A stretch of DNA of 64,000 nt from Planomonospora sp. ID82291 (GTDB taxonomy: Bacteria > Actinomycetota > Actinomycetes > Streptosporangiales > Streptosporangiaceae). The notes under the pieces were generated by a model that ran no database searches, was not told the origin of the DNA, and saw only the letters and a program-made list of their open reading frames with translations. Position numbers and translations under genes: made by a program. How positions within the stretch are numbered: position 1 is the stretch's first letter; every line of letters starts with the position of its first letter. This document shows, piece by piece, positions 51,869 to 60,684 of this stretch. Location of the stretch: contig NZ_JABTEX010000002.1 in the NCBI RefSeq assembly GCF_015711645.1, positions 1,116,001 through 1,180,000 of the forward strand, read 5' to 3'.

Positions 51869-52462
51869 GTGAGAAAGATCATCTTTGCGATGTCGGTGTC
51901 CCTCGACGGCTTCTTCGAAGGGCCGGACCACGAGCTGGACTGGCACCTGGTCGACGACGAGCTGCACGACCACTTCAACGAGTGGCTGGGCGCGATGGGC
52001 GCCTTCCTGGACGGACGCCGCAGCTACGAGCTGATGGCCGAGTTCTGGCCGACGGCCGACGCCGACCCCGCGAGCCCCCGGCCCGTGGTCGAGTTCGCCC
52101 GCATCTGGCGGGACATGCCGAAGATCGTCTTCTCCCGGACCCTGGAGAAGGCCGACTGGAACACCACCGTGCTCCGGGACGTCGTCGCCGAGGAGATCCT
52201 GGAACTCAAGGCGCGGCCCGGCGGAGACCTGGCGCTCGGCGGAGCCGAACTCGCCGCGACCTTCATGCGGCTCGGTCTGATCGACGAGTACCGGCTGTAC
52301 GTCCACCCGGTCGTCCTCGGGCGCGGCAAGCCGCTGTTCCAGCCGTCGGACGCCGGACGTGGTCTCCGGCTCGCCGAGACCCGGGTCTTCGGCAACGGCG
52401 TCGTCCTGCTCCGCTACCAGGACCCCGCCGTGCTCGGCGGGGCGGGCGGGGAGTCCCGCTGA
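51869..52462 (+). CDS. Dihydrofolate reductase-like (RibD C-terminal) protein
   Basis: A 197-residue protein starting at GTG 51869 behind GGAGG, giving MRKIIFAMSVSLDGFFEGPDHELDW. The fold is the RibD_C/DHFR type with FSRTLEKADWNTTVL and GDLALGGAELAATFMRLGLIDEYRLYVHPVVLGRGKPLF. Members are stand-alone NADPH reductases of unknown substrate, common in actinomycetes. It is divergent from the NmrA-like gene, and both may respond to the same stress. The C-terminus has a short Gly-rich tail. Confidence 0.92.
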   Translation: MRKIIFAMSVSLDGFFEGPDHELDWHLVDDELHDHFNEWLGAMGAFLDGRRSYELMAEFWPTADADPASPRPVVEFARIWRDMPKIVFSRTLEKADWNTTVLRDVVAEEILELKARPGGDLALGGAELAATFMRLGLIDEYRLYVHPVVLGRGKPLFQPSDAGRGLRLAETRVFGNGVVLLRYQDPAVLGGAGGESR

Positions 52463-52483
52463 TCACCACTGACCGGAGCACTT

Positions 52484-52807
52484 GACCGGTCCGGCGCCGG
52501 GCCGGACGACCGGCTCTTCCGCACCCGCACGGGTGGCCTGATCTCCGGTTCGGCCTACGCGAAGGTCTGGAAGGAGGCCCGGACCTACGCGTTCACGCCC
52601 GAGCAGGTCGCCTCGCCGCTGGCGGCCCGGCCGTACGACCTGCGCCACGCTGCGGTGTCGCTGTGGCTGAACGCCGGAGTGCACGCCCCCGAGGCGGCCG
52701 GACGAGCGGGCCGCGGGGCGGACGTGATGCTCAAGGTCTACGCCAAGTGCGTCGACGGCCGGCGCGAGGTGGCCGACCAGCGCATTCTGGAGGCTCTCGT
52801 CATGTGA
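52484..52807 (+). pseudogene. Tyrosine-recombinase (phage integrase) C-terminal remnant
   Basis: An open frame without its own start encodes about 107 residues typical of the end of an actinobacterial integrase. Visible are LFRTRTGGLISGSAYAKVWKEAR, then RPYDLRHAAVSLWLNAGV with the active-site Arg and His, and LKVYAKCVDG with the nucleophilic Tyr. The N-terminal two thirds are missing. It follows the RibD-like gene directly and marks the start of the mobile region. Confidence 0.8.
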
Positions 52808-52878
52808 GGCGGCGTGAGGACGCCATGCAGACGAAGGGTCCCGGTTCGGGCCGGGACCCTTCGCCGTGCATGGATCGA

Positions 52879-53310
52879 TCACCGTTCGTAGAGGCGGTGG
52901 TACCACCATCCGTTGAAGGCTCCCGGCCACCGGCATGGTCGAGGGTCGGGGAGAGTACGGCGGTAGAACTCCTCGTCCAGTCTCGTCACGAGCCGCGAGA
53001 GCTCCGCCCCGGCCGAGTGCCGGAGCCGCCGCAGCGCGTATTCCAGGGTGTCGCGGGCCTCTGCCGGATCGCAGCAGGGGCAGTCGGGTTCGGGCAGGTA
53101 GAGGTAGCGGCCGGGCCGGCGGAGGAACCGTCGATACTCGACGAAGGCCGCCGTGACGGATCCGGGTTCCAGATAGCGGTTCTGGAGTTCGATGCGGGCG
53201 ATGGCCGCACTGGTCCGGCTGGACAGGCCAGGGATCCGGGAAGCCGGGCGGTACCTTCGGCGGTCCGCCCACGGGTGTACGCGCAGGGCGCCGGGCCGTC
53301 TACGCGGCAT
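52879..53310 (-). CDS. Conserved hypothetical protein, 143 aa
   Basis: A small Arg-rich protein with a conserved middle: LEPGSVTAAFVEYRRFLRR, YLYLPEPDCPCCDPAEARDTLEYALRRL and LVTRLDEEFYRRTLPDP. CPCC could bind metal, but no family function is known to me. Codon usage is like that of the chromosome. ATG 53310 has AAAGG close upstream. Confidence 0.65.
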   Translation of the reverse strand: MPRRRPGALRVHPWADRRRYRPASRIPGLSSRTSAAIARIELQNRYLEPGSVTAAFVEYRRFLRRPGRYLYLPEPDCPCCDPAEARDTLEYALRRLRHSAGAELSRLVTRLDEEFYRRTLPDPRPCRWPGAFNGWWYHRLYER

Positions 53311-53552
53311 CGGCCTTTCTGATCGTCATGGTCTGCATGGTGCCATACCGGGATGCCACGGACCATCCTGCTGCGTGCCTGCGAAGGCGCGGAACCGTTC
53401 CGCGAAGCGCTGCACTCCCGGTGCCACCTGGGAGAACGGGGCCACGGGCATTCCGCGTATGTTCCGCGACCGGTGGCATACGGCTGCGTCCGGCTGCCTG
53501 CGGCGGCAGGGGAGAGGAGGAGTGATCACATGCAAAAGACCAGGTCAGATGG
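53311..53552. other. Gap before ISAs1 element
   Basis: A 242-bp stretch between the hypothetical gene and the left ISAs1 end. Short frames occur on both strands but lack ribosome-binding sites or recognisable sequence; nothing is called. Confidence 0.5.
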
Positions 53553-55045
53553 CAGGGCCCCGGCGTTCCTTGGTTCTGATGCGGTATGACGATGTTGAGT
53601 GTTTGGTCAGGCGAAACACGAAAGAGCGCGACTTCTGGTGACCTTCCGGGTGTCGAAGACCGGTGACGATCACAGGAGTCGCGCTCGTGCCCACATCCTC
53701 CCCTACCAGCCCCTGCCCCCGCTCGCCTCTTGACCAGCTCGCCGACGTGGCATTGTGGGAAGCGGAGCTGACGGCCGACCCGATCGCGCGGGAATCGGCG
53801 CTGATGGACCGATTGGCGGCGGTGCCCGACCGGCGCTCGGCCTGCGACCGCCGCCACCGGTTGGTGGTCATCTTGGCCCTGACCGCGTGTGCGACCCTGG
53901 TCATCGGCGGTGACAGCGTGACCGCGATCCGGCAGTGGGCCTCCCGGACCCCCCAAGAGACGCTGCGCCGCATGGGCGCCTATCGTGATCCGCTCACCGG
54001 GCGCTATCTCGTCCCCAGCGAGCGGACCTTCCGCCGGGTCCTGGCGGATCTGGACGCCGACGCCCTGGATGCGGCGATCGCGGCCTATGCGGCCGACGTC
54101 GTCGGCGGCGCCGTCCCTGTCCCGCGGATCCCCCAGGCTCCCGGACCCGTCGAACGCGAACAGCGCCGCGCGGTCCGGCGGCACCTGGCTCATCCCGCTC
54201 CGGACGGCCTGCTGCCCGGCGCCGCGCTGGACGGCAAGTCCTGCCGCGGCGCCCGTACCGCAGACGGCGGGCGTGTCTTCCTGGTCGGGGCGATCAGCCA
54301 CGAGCACGGCGTGATCCTGGGCCAATGCCAGGTCGCCGGTAAGAAAGGCGAGGGAGGCGCCGCTCGCGCGCTGCTGGGCCGGATGCCGGTGACCGGGGTG
54401 GTGCCGACCATGGACGCGCTGCACACCACCAAGGCCACCGCCCGCCTGATCACCGAGCGGTTGGACGCCCACTACGTGCTCATCCTCAAGGGCAACCAGC
54501 CGCTGGCCCGCGCCGCCGCGCATGCTCTGCTGTCCGGGCCGGACAGCGATTGGACGCAGACCACCGTGACCGACGACGATCGCGGGCACGGCCGCCGCGA
54601 GCGCCGCACCCTGCGCACCGCTCCGGCCGACGATGCGCTCTTCCCCGGCGCACGGCAGGCATTCCGGCTCCGCCGCGACGTCGGCGACCTGGACGGCACA
54701 TGGACCGGCAAAGAGATCGTGTTCGGTATCACCAGCCTGCCCGCCGACCTGGCCGGACCAGCTCACCTCAACCACTACGAACGCGCGCACTGGGGTGTGG
54801 AAAACCGGCTCAACTGGGTCAGAGACGTCACGTTCAGAGAGGATCATTCCCAGCTCAGGACCGGTAGTGCACCCAGGGCCCTGGCCGGCTTCCGGAATCT
54901 GGCGATCAGCACCATCCGTCTGGCCGGTCGGGCCAACATCGCCCATGCCCGCCGCGACCTCCTCGACCACGATGCCGCCTTCGCCGTCTACAACATCTGA
55001 CCAACAGGACGGAGTTGGACATAGCGAATCAACGCCGGGGCCCTG
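53553..55045 (+). mobile_element. ISAs1-family insertion sequence, complete
   Basis: A 1493-bp element bounded by perfect 15-bp terminal inverted repeats: CAGGGCCCCGGCGTT at 53553-53567 and its complement at 55031-55045. Similarity between ends continues further inside. It encodes one intact transposase. No matching target duplication is visible in the flanks, so one side may have been rearranged after insertion. Confidence 0.93.
53687..55000 (+). CDS. ISAs1-family transposase
   Basis: A 437-residue transposase. GTG 53687 has AGGAG 9 bp upstream; an in-frame GTG at 53663 lacks one. The N-terminal DDE_Tnp_1-associated region has LAAVPDRRSACDRRHRLVVILALTACATL. The catalytic domain shows GAALDGKSCRGAR with the first Asp, VPTMDALHT with the second and HWGVENRLNWVRDVTFREDHSQLR with the final Glu. 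All are intact, so it is likely functional. Confidence 0.95.
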   Translation: MPTSSPTSPCPRSPLDQLADVALWEAELTADPIARESALMDRLAAVPDRRSACDRRHRLVVILALTACATLVIGGDSVTAIRQWASRTPQETLRRMGAYRDPLTGRYLVPSERTFRRVLADLDADALDAAIAAYAADVVGGAVPVPRIPQAPGPVEREQRRAVRRHLAHPAPDGLLPGAALDGKSCRGARTADGGRVFLVGAISHEHGVILGQCQVAGKKGEGGAARALLGRMPVTGVVPTMDALHTTKATARLITERLDAHYVLILKGNQPLARAAAHALLSGPDSDWTQTTVTDDDRGHGRRERRTLRTAPADDALFPGARQAFRLRRDVGDLDGTWTGKEIVFGITSLPADLAGPAHLNHYERAHWGVENRLNWVRDVTFREDHSQLRTGSAPRALAGFRNLAISTIRLAGRANIAHARRDLLDHDAAFAVYNI

Positions 55046-55160
55046 GAGTCGGCGGGAGGGGCCTTCGTGGGAAGGAAGGCGGCGAAGGCTGGACTCAAGG
55101 GTGTAAGTATAGGCGCAACCGATGTTCACATAATAAAATACTAGGCACGGTGGGCTGTCG

Positions 55161-55793
55161 ATGGTCATGTTGATCAAAAAAGAAATGCATTATGCAATGA
55201 AAGAGTCGCTGAAGGCCGCAGGGTTCTCGGCGACCCGCTCCAGGGGCATTTTCATTCAGAATCGCGATTCCGGGGAGAGCGGGTGGCTTGGTCTCAATGA
55301 GAATGATAGTGAAATGCCTCGCTCTCTGTTGATCAATCCGGTGATAGGGATTCGGCATGATAAAATGCAGGAGGCCTGGGCGGAACTGGATGAGAATCCC
55401 GACATTCTGAAAAGCCCCACCCTGTTCAGTCCTTTGGGATATCTGATGCCCGAGCCGACGTATCGGGAATGGCGCTTCTCTCGGGACGGTGATCATCGGT
55501 CTACGGCGCAGGAGATCACCGCTGCGGTGATGCAATATGGAGGACCGTTCATCGAGCGATGGGCCGACTGGAGGAGTTTCTCTGAAGGGATCCATGAAAC
55601 CGATCTCCTGTTGGATGTGAACCGATTTATAATCATCCCCATCGTCCGGGCCTTCGATGGAGATGTGCCGGGGGCCAAGGATATGGTGGATCAAGAAGTC
55701 GCCCGTTTGAACTCGATGAGCTCGGAAGACGTGTATGCGAAGCGCTACCGGGCTTTCGCGGAGAGATTCACCGTGCGGTTTTCTGTCCGGTGA
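55161..55793 (+). CDS. Hypothetical protein, 210 aa, AT-richer
   Basis: A soluble protein with no recognised family. Sequence is well-formed (WLGLNENDSEMPRSLLINPVIGIRH, GYLMPEPTYREWRF, DVNRFIIIPIVRAFDG). It lacks signal or membrane segments. Base composition is markedly less GC-rich than the left half of the window, which suggests acquisition by transfer. The context of toxin and IS remnants makes an orphan immunity or defence-related role possible, but nothing in the sequence proves it. Confidence 0.65.
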   Translation: MVMLIKKEMHYAMKESLKAAGFSATRSRGIFIQNRDSGESGWLGLNENDSEMPRSLLINPVIGIRHDKMQEAWAELDENPDILKSPTLFSPLGYLMPEPTYREWRFSRDGDHRSTAQEITAAVMQYGGPFIERWADWRSFSEGIHETDLLLDVNRFIIIPIVRAFDGDVPGAKDMVDQEVARLNSMSSEDVYAKRYRAFAERFTVRFSVR

Positions 55794-56225
55794 ACGCCAA
55801 TGCCGTTCGAATGGAATTTGGGGCTGGCGGTCTCTCTTGACAACGGAACGGATCAATAAATGCTTGCCGATCTGAAACCGTAGGTCGCTGGCATGTCTGT
55901 ACCGCTTCAAAATCCATTTCAGGGAACCCGTTTCATCCTCGGCGCATTGAGCGACGCGGTGGTTCTGGAGGACGGCAGTGGCCTTGATGAGGTGGTCGGC
56001 CTCGCTGGGTCTGCAGCGCAGATTCCGCAGGATTCCCTATGACTTGAGCTGCGCGTTCGCATGCTCGCCGGACTCGAAGAGCTTGGCACATGAGCGGTTG
56101 CCTGAACCGATCCGGGTTTCGTGGAGGCCCTGCGGAAAATGAACGGCAGATTTCGGATTTTCGTCGGTTCTTGTCCTGGCCATGTCTTCTGCCGTCGCGC
56201 ACTGTGAGGGTGCGGAGGTGGGTGG
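55794..56225. other. Gap with degenerate transposase-like remnant
   Basis: A 432-bp stretch with no intact gene. On the minus strand around 55910-56040, one frame reads GILRNLRCRPSEADHLIKA and further toward LQNHRVAQ, which resembles the C-terminal end of IS5-type transposases. This is weak and could be chance. Confidence 0.4.
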
Positions 56226-56459
56226 ATGACGAAGGAGCACATGAAGGTCAGCAGGCGATGCGGCTGTGTCGATCCCCGCACCGGACGCCAGCGCGGGGCG
56301 AATTGTCCACGTCTGCTGCAGGATGACGATCACGGCAGCTGGTACTTCGCGGTTCGGATACGGGGCTTGGACGGAGAGCGGCAGCGGGTCCGCCAGGGCG
56401 GGCATGCGGTACCTGTCAAACCGGTTGGAACATCAAGCTACGTGCGGTGTTTGTGGTGA
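56226..56459 (+). pseudogene. Phage integrase N-terminal remnant truncated by IS3 element
   Basis: ATG 56226 follows GGAGGTGGGTGG. The first about 60 residues (RRCGCVDPRTGRQRGANCP, then HGSWYFAVRIRGLDGERQRVRQGG) are typical of the N-terminus of actinobacterial tyrosine integrases. The frame then runs into the IS3 end at 56414 and stops at 56459 without further integrase sequence. Confidence 0.75.
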
Positions 56460-57440
56460 GGCCTCGGCTTCGGGAGCCGTTGACGGCTTGTTGATCCACA
56501 CCCGGGAGGGCAGCGGCGGCGGACAGGGCCGCCGGCCGCGGAACCGTTCGGGGTGGGCCAAGAAGGCCGCGTCCAAGGTCGCGACCCGCCGGGCGTGAAT
56601 CTCGACCGCGGAGCCGTCGTGCACCGACGCCGGAGTGTGCATGCCGATCCCAGAATGGCGATGCTCGTTATTGTAATACTGGAAGAACTGCCCGCAGAAG
56701 ACGTTGGCATCTTCAATGGAACCGAATTCCCCGGGAAATGCCGGACAATATTTGAGTGTTTTAAACTGCGCTTCGGAATACGGGTTGTCGTTGGACACGC
56801 GCGGACGGGAATGAGACTGATCGATTCCCAGCAGTGCGAGCAGGCCGGAAACGGTGTTCGACGTCATCGAGGTACCCCGGTCGGCATGAATCGCCTCCGG
56901 GGCGATCCCGCCGTTGGCCTCGATCGCGTGCTCGATGAACTCCTTGGCGAGGATCCCGGTCTCCGTCGGCCAGATCTCCCACCAGACGGTTTTCCGCGAG
57001 AAGATGTCGATGATGACGTACAGCAGATAGTACGTACCGCGCGAGGGGCCTTTCAGCTTCGTGATGTCCCACGACCACACCTGGTTCGGGCCGTCGGCCT
57101 CCAGCTCGGGTTTCTTCTTGGCCGGGTGGACGGCCTGGGCCCGGCGCTCACCGGCCGTGCCGCGCATCCGCAGCAGCCGGTACATGGTGGCCTGCGAGCA
57201 CAGGTAGACGCCCTCGTCCAGCAGCATCGCCCACGCCTGGCCCGGAGACTTGTCGGCGAAGCGGGGCGAGTCCAGCACCGCCAGCACCTGCGCCCGCTCG
57301 TCCTCGGACAGTTCGGCCGGATGGTGAAACGGGCGGCGCGGTCCCAGCCGGGGCGGGACGGGATTGCGGTGCCGGTGCAGCGTGGCCCGGGATCTCCCCA
57401 GGACCGCACATGCCCTGACCGTGCCGATCGTTTCCTCCAT
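56433..57440 (-). CDS. IS3-family transposase OrfB (DDE integrase core)
   Basis: A 335-residue frame from ATG 57440. It has a HTH_21-like N-terminus, then the rve catalytic core: WSWDITKLKGPSRGTYYLLYVIIDIFSR with first Asp, IHADRGTSMTS with second Asp and NDNPYSEAQFKTLKY with the Glu. The frame is open upstream into orfA (continuing through EHFPAM), so the active product is probably made by a programmed frameshift. Confidence 0.93.
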   Translation of the reverse strand: MEETIGTVRACAVLGRSRATLHRHRNPVPPRLGPRRPFHHPAELSEDERAQVLAVLDSPRFADKSPGQAWAMLLDEGVYLCSQATMYRLLRMRGTAGERRAQAVHPAKKKPELEADGPNQVWSWDITKLKGPSRGTYYLLYVIIDIFSRKTVWWEIWPTETGILAKEFIEHAIEANGGIAPEAIHADRGTSMTSNTVSGLLALLGIDQSHSRPRVSNDNPYSEAQFKTLKYCPAFPGEFGSIEDANVFCGQFFQYYNNEHRHSGIGMHTPASVHDGSAVEIHARRVATLDAAFLAHPERFRGRRPCPPPLPSRVWINKPSTAPEAEASPQTPHVA

Positions 57441-57469
57441 CGCGGGGAAATGCTCGTCGAGGATCCGGT

Positions 57470-57928
57470 TCAGCTCTTGTCGGAGTCCGCGCTGCTTGAG
57501 ATGTCCTGCAGCAGCGCGAATGCTTTTCCCGCGATGTCCAGGGCGGTCCTGGTCTTCCCCAGCTCGCCGGCGAGTCTTTCATTGCGGGCTTCGAGTTTGG
57601 CCGCGTCGGCCTTGAGCTTCTTGTTCTCGGCGCGCAGCCGGGCCATTTCCTCGGACTCGGCGCTGCGCGCGGGCTTTCCCGTCGAGGCGGCCAGGGTGCC
57701 GCCTTCAGCCTGCTTGCGCCAGTGCTCGATGTGGGAGTGGTACAGCCGTTCCCTGCGCAGCAGGGCGCCGCGCTCGGGGCTGCCTTCGGGCAGGGCGTCG
57801 AAGGCCGCCAGGATCCGCGCCTTGTAGGCCTTGGTGAAGGTGCGCCGCTTGGGCCGGCCCGGCTGCTGGGAGGTCACGCGACCATCCTGCCCGGTCATGG
57901 CGGTCTGGTCGGCGAGTGTCATCGTCAC
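57470..57928 (-). CDS. IS3-family transposase OrfA
   Basis: A 152-residue protein with an N-terminal HTH of the IS3 orfA type (RRTFTKAYKARILAAFDAL and RRERLYHSHIEHWRKQ). A leucine-zipper-like coiled coil follows (MARLRAENKKLKADAAKLEARNERL). It binds the terminal repeats and supplies the N-terminal part of the fused transposase. Its stop lies 30 bp before the OrfB ATG, in a region where the OrfB frame is already open. Confidence 0.92.
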   Translation of the reverse strand: MTMTLADQTAMTGQDGRVTSQQPGRPKRRTFTKAYKARILAAFDALPEGSPERGALLRRERLYHSHIEHWRKQAEGGTLAASTGKPARSAESEEMARLRAENKKLKADAAKLEARNERLAGELGKTRTALDIAGKAFALLQDISSSADSDKS

Positions 57929-58003
57929 TGTCGTGGTGGTCCTGTCTCGCCCTGCTTCATATCAGAGGGAATCGTACGTCCCATGTCTCACAGCAGTCTG
58001 ACA

Positions 58004-59814
58004 GAGAGGGCGGTGAGGAGCCACTGGCGCAGACCAACGGTCCGGTGATCCACACAGACGAGAGCTTCTCCGCCGCTGCCTGGCTGCGGTGGGGTGACGT
58101 TGATGGGGACTACAGCGTCATCGAACAGAAGGGCACCCATCAGTCGCCCTTCCGGCTCGGCAGTGACCCCCAACGCGGGCTGGTGTTCACCTTCACCAGT
58201 GCCGATACCGCCGAAGCGGCGGTAGAGGGTGTGCGCTCCGACGTCAAGCCACCGGTCAACGAATGGTTCCATCTGGCCGGTGTGTACGACGCGGAAACCA
58301 AGACTGTCTCGCTCTATCTCAACGGAACCTTGATTAAGTCCGAGCCGATTAGCTTCAAAAGTTGGGACGCCAATAGCAAGAGCACGCTAGGCAGTATAAT
58401 GCGCGGCGATCTTGACGACGTACGCGTTTATCAGACTCCGTTGACGGCTGAGCAGCTCGGTAACATTATGAAGCCGCAGAGCTTCGACATAGGCGCGAGG
58501 GCTCAGACCAAATCTAGAGTGTCCGCAGCGCAGAATGTGGGTCAGTTCAAGTACGATCACATGTCGCTTGAGCAGTGTGAATCCGAGCGCGACAAGCGGA
58601 TCGGGACATCGAACTCATGGGACTCCGGCGGCGGCTGGGACTGGCTCGTTCCGTACGCGGGCTGCTGGAGCAGACATCAACAATTCGCCATATATAAAGA
58701 GATTAAGGAATACGATAAGTCCTGCGGGTGCTACAAGCGAAAAGCAGAAGACATCGAAGAATGGCTCAACTTCGATACGACGGTCGTCATGCATTCCTAT
58801 CTCGGCAACGGGAACGGAACCGGGATCACTGGCGGAACCGGTAGAAATTCTCGCGATATCAAAGTGTGGACCAGAGTCGATAACTTTAAAACTCAGGACA
58901 CGGGATTCTGGGGCCTCCTTCTCGGTGCCGGAGGAACTGATCCAGAGGACCTAAAGAACACGTTGAAGCTCAAGATCGAAGTCAAGGGCGGGACGACACC
59001 GTGTTCGGTCATCGAATCGACGGTCGGCAATGCCAGAGACACCCGAACAGGTTCCATGCGGATGTGGCTGGACCGCAGCGACGATGACTTCATCGTCCGC
59101 TCTCAGGCAAGTAAAGTGAGCCATTGCACGATCATGCCATGGGTCATTTACAATAACCCCACCACCCCGGGTCATGGCGACCAGCAGGTGGCTGCCGCCT
59201 GGGGTGACGCCAACAGGGTTCCCGAGAATAAGCTAAGAGAAACCGCGCCCAGAGTGCGCTGCGACAGCATCGGAATGGGAGGCGCAGTAAATTACTACAT
59301 CGGTGGCTGCGTTTTCAATGGGGCAAGCCGCGTGTACACCATGAACACATTCAACCTCAGCAATGGCGCCGTCGCCCGACACATTCAAAAAGCGCTCACC
59401 AATCCTCAAGACACCGTCCCCTTTAAGGCCGACGGGCCCAAACATATTCCAGGAAACTGGAACGCCAGTAGATCAAGCCCCGAGGGGAAGCCTCTAGAGC
59501 GGATCTATACGAACACAAACGCATACAAGAATAATGTCGACGCGAAGGATAAGGTCTGCGAGGAGTTCTTCGATGATCGCCCACGAAAGAAGACAGGAGA
59601 AATCGACAAGTCTAGATGGGAACATTGCGACGAATACCCATTCGCATCCACCAGGCAAGGAGGGGGGTTCGACCATCCGGAATATGGGAAGAACAACTTC
59701 TCGGTCTACGCTCTGACAGGAAGCCAGAACACGAGCGCCGGAACAGATCTCAATATATTCTACGGCCGGTATCGCGTTCTGAACGGCAACCAATTCTGGG
59801 TTGCGATTAAGTGA
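58004..59814 (+). pseudogene. 5'-truncated LamG / NucA-NucB DNase toxin
   Basis: The frame enters from the IS3 end and its native start is missing. Residues after the junction form a LamG-type sandwich (TNGPVIHTDESFSAAAWLRW, VNEWFHLAGVYDAETKTVSLYLNG, GDLDDVRVYQTPLTAEQ). A long middle region is rich in Asn, Gly and paired Cys. The C-terminus has the NucA/NucB nuclease signature HCDEYPFASTRQGG near the end and NTSAGTDLNIFYGRYRV after it. Such proteins are secreted polymorphic-type nucleases; full members carry a signal peptide and further domains upstream. Composition is AT-richer than the flanks. Without a start and secretion signal it is probably silent. Confidence 0.82.
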
Positions 59815-59868
59815 CAGCCGCCGCGGGCGCCACATGCGTGGCGTCCGCGGCTTACAGGGAAGCATAAA

Positions 59869-60627
59869 ATGAGGACTTCAGAACGACTATGGCATCTCGT
59901 TCACCGCTACGGCCTGGGATCATCATTCACCGGTGTGTGGGTTGAGAACCGGGAAATCTCGGAGAGTGTCCGTATACTGGGTGTCGATACCACCACTGGA
60001 GTGGATTGCACCTGGGCTGATATAAACAAGGAACGGGAGGCTGGCAATGAGCAGGGGTTCATCTGGGCCGGGCGGATAAACAGTCACTGGATACAGCTCA
60101 TCTACATCGGCGTGGAGGCCCCCGATGCGTTGCCGAAGCTGACAGAAGGAGATAGAAGGGTGCTTCTCATAAGTTGGCACGTGAACAGCGCCGGAAAACT
60201 TATCTATGCCAGAAACGGGGATTACGCAACTATTTTCGACATCACGCGACCAGATCGACAGAGAGGCGCCGATCCACACGCTCTTGACCAATACGCCGAG
60301 GGGCTGATGTTCGATGCCCACGACACGTCATGGGAAAATGACCCAGAGCTTCTCCCGGGATGGCTGGAATATTCCCGCTGGGAAGAGTTGCGTTTGGAGA
60401 CTGAGGCATCTGATGATGATTACGACAACATGCCTACCGAGTGGATGAGCTTCCTTGAACTTGCGGCCAACGGATACAGTCCTCAGCTGGCCACTTGCAT
60501 AACCTCCGCGTTCATCCTCGTGGGACGCATCGTGGGACAAGAGCTGGATGAGGCCTGGATGGAAGGGGTGCACACCCGTTTCGCCTTCACCGGGGTCGAG
60601 GAGGAGCAGCGCAGGATTGAACGGTAA
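59869..60627 (+). CDS. Candidate immunity protein for NucA/NucB toxin
   Basis: A 252-residue soluble acidic protein that starts 54 bp after the toxin stop on the same strand and shares its AT-richer composition. The sequence (HWIQLIYIGVEAPDALPKL, LLISWHVNSAGKLIYARNGDYATIFD, MSFLELAANGYSPQLATCITSAFILVGRIVG) resembles DUF6461-like small proteins found next to toxins. I infer immunity from position, acidity and lack of secretion signal; the family link is tentative. Confidence 0.7.
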   Translation: MRTSERLWHLVHRYGLGSSFTGVWVENREISESVRILGVDTTTGVDCTWADINKEREAGNEQGFIWAGRINSHWIQLIYIGVEAPDALPKLTEGDRRVLLISWHVNSAGKLIYARNGDYATIFDITRPDRQRGADPHALDQYAEGLMFDAHDTSWENDPELLPGWLEYSRWEELRLETEASDDDYDNMPTEWMSFLELAANGYSPQLATCITSAFILVGRIVGQELDEAWMEGVHTRFAFTGVEEEQRRIER

Positions 60628-60684
60628 GGCAAGTGATTGATAAGCGACTGTGAGTAGCGCCTGTGTGATCGGTGGCGATGCCGG

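Larger units (their letters stand above)
56414..58003 (-). mobile_element. IS3-family insertion sequence
   Basis: An element of about 1590 bp with two minus-strand frames, orfA and orfB. Imperfect terminal repeats start TGTCAAACCGG at 56414 and, on the other strand, TGTCAGACTGC at 58003; they align over about 20 bp. No clear target duplication is seen. It interrupts an integrase on its left and adjoins a toxin lacking its 5' end on its right. Confidence 0.82.

Noticed and set aside
53553-55045. Target-site duplication of the intact ISAs1 copy
   Set aside because: The 8-10 bp immediately outside the two terminal repeats do not match.
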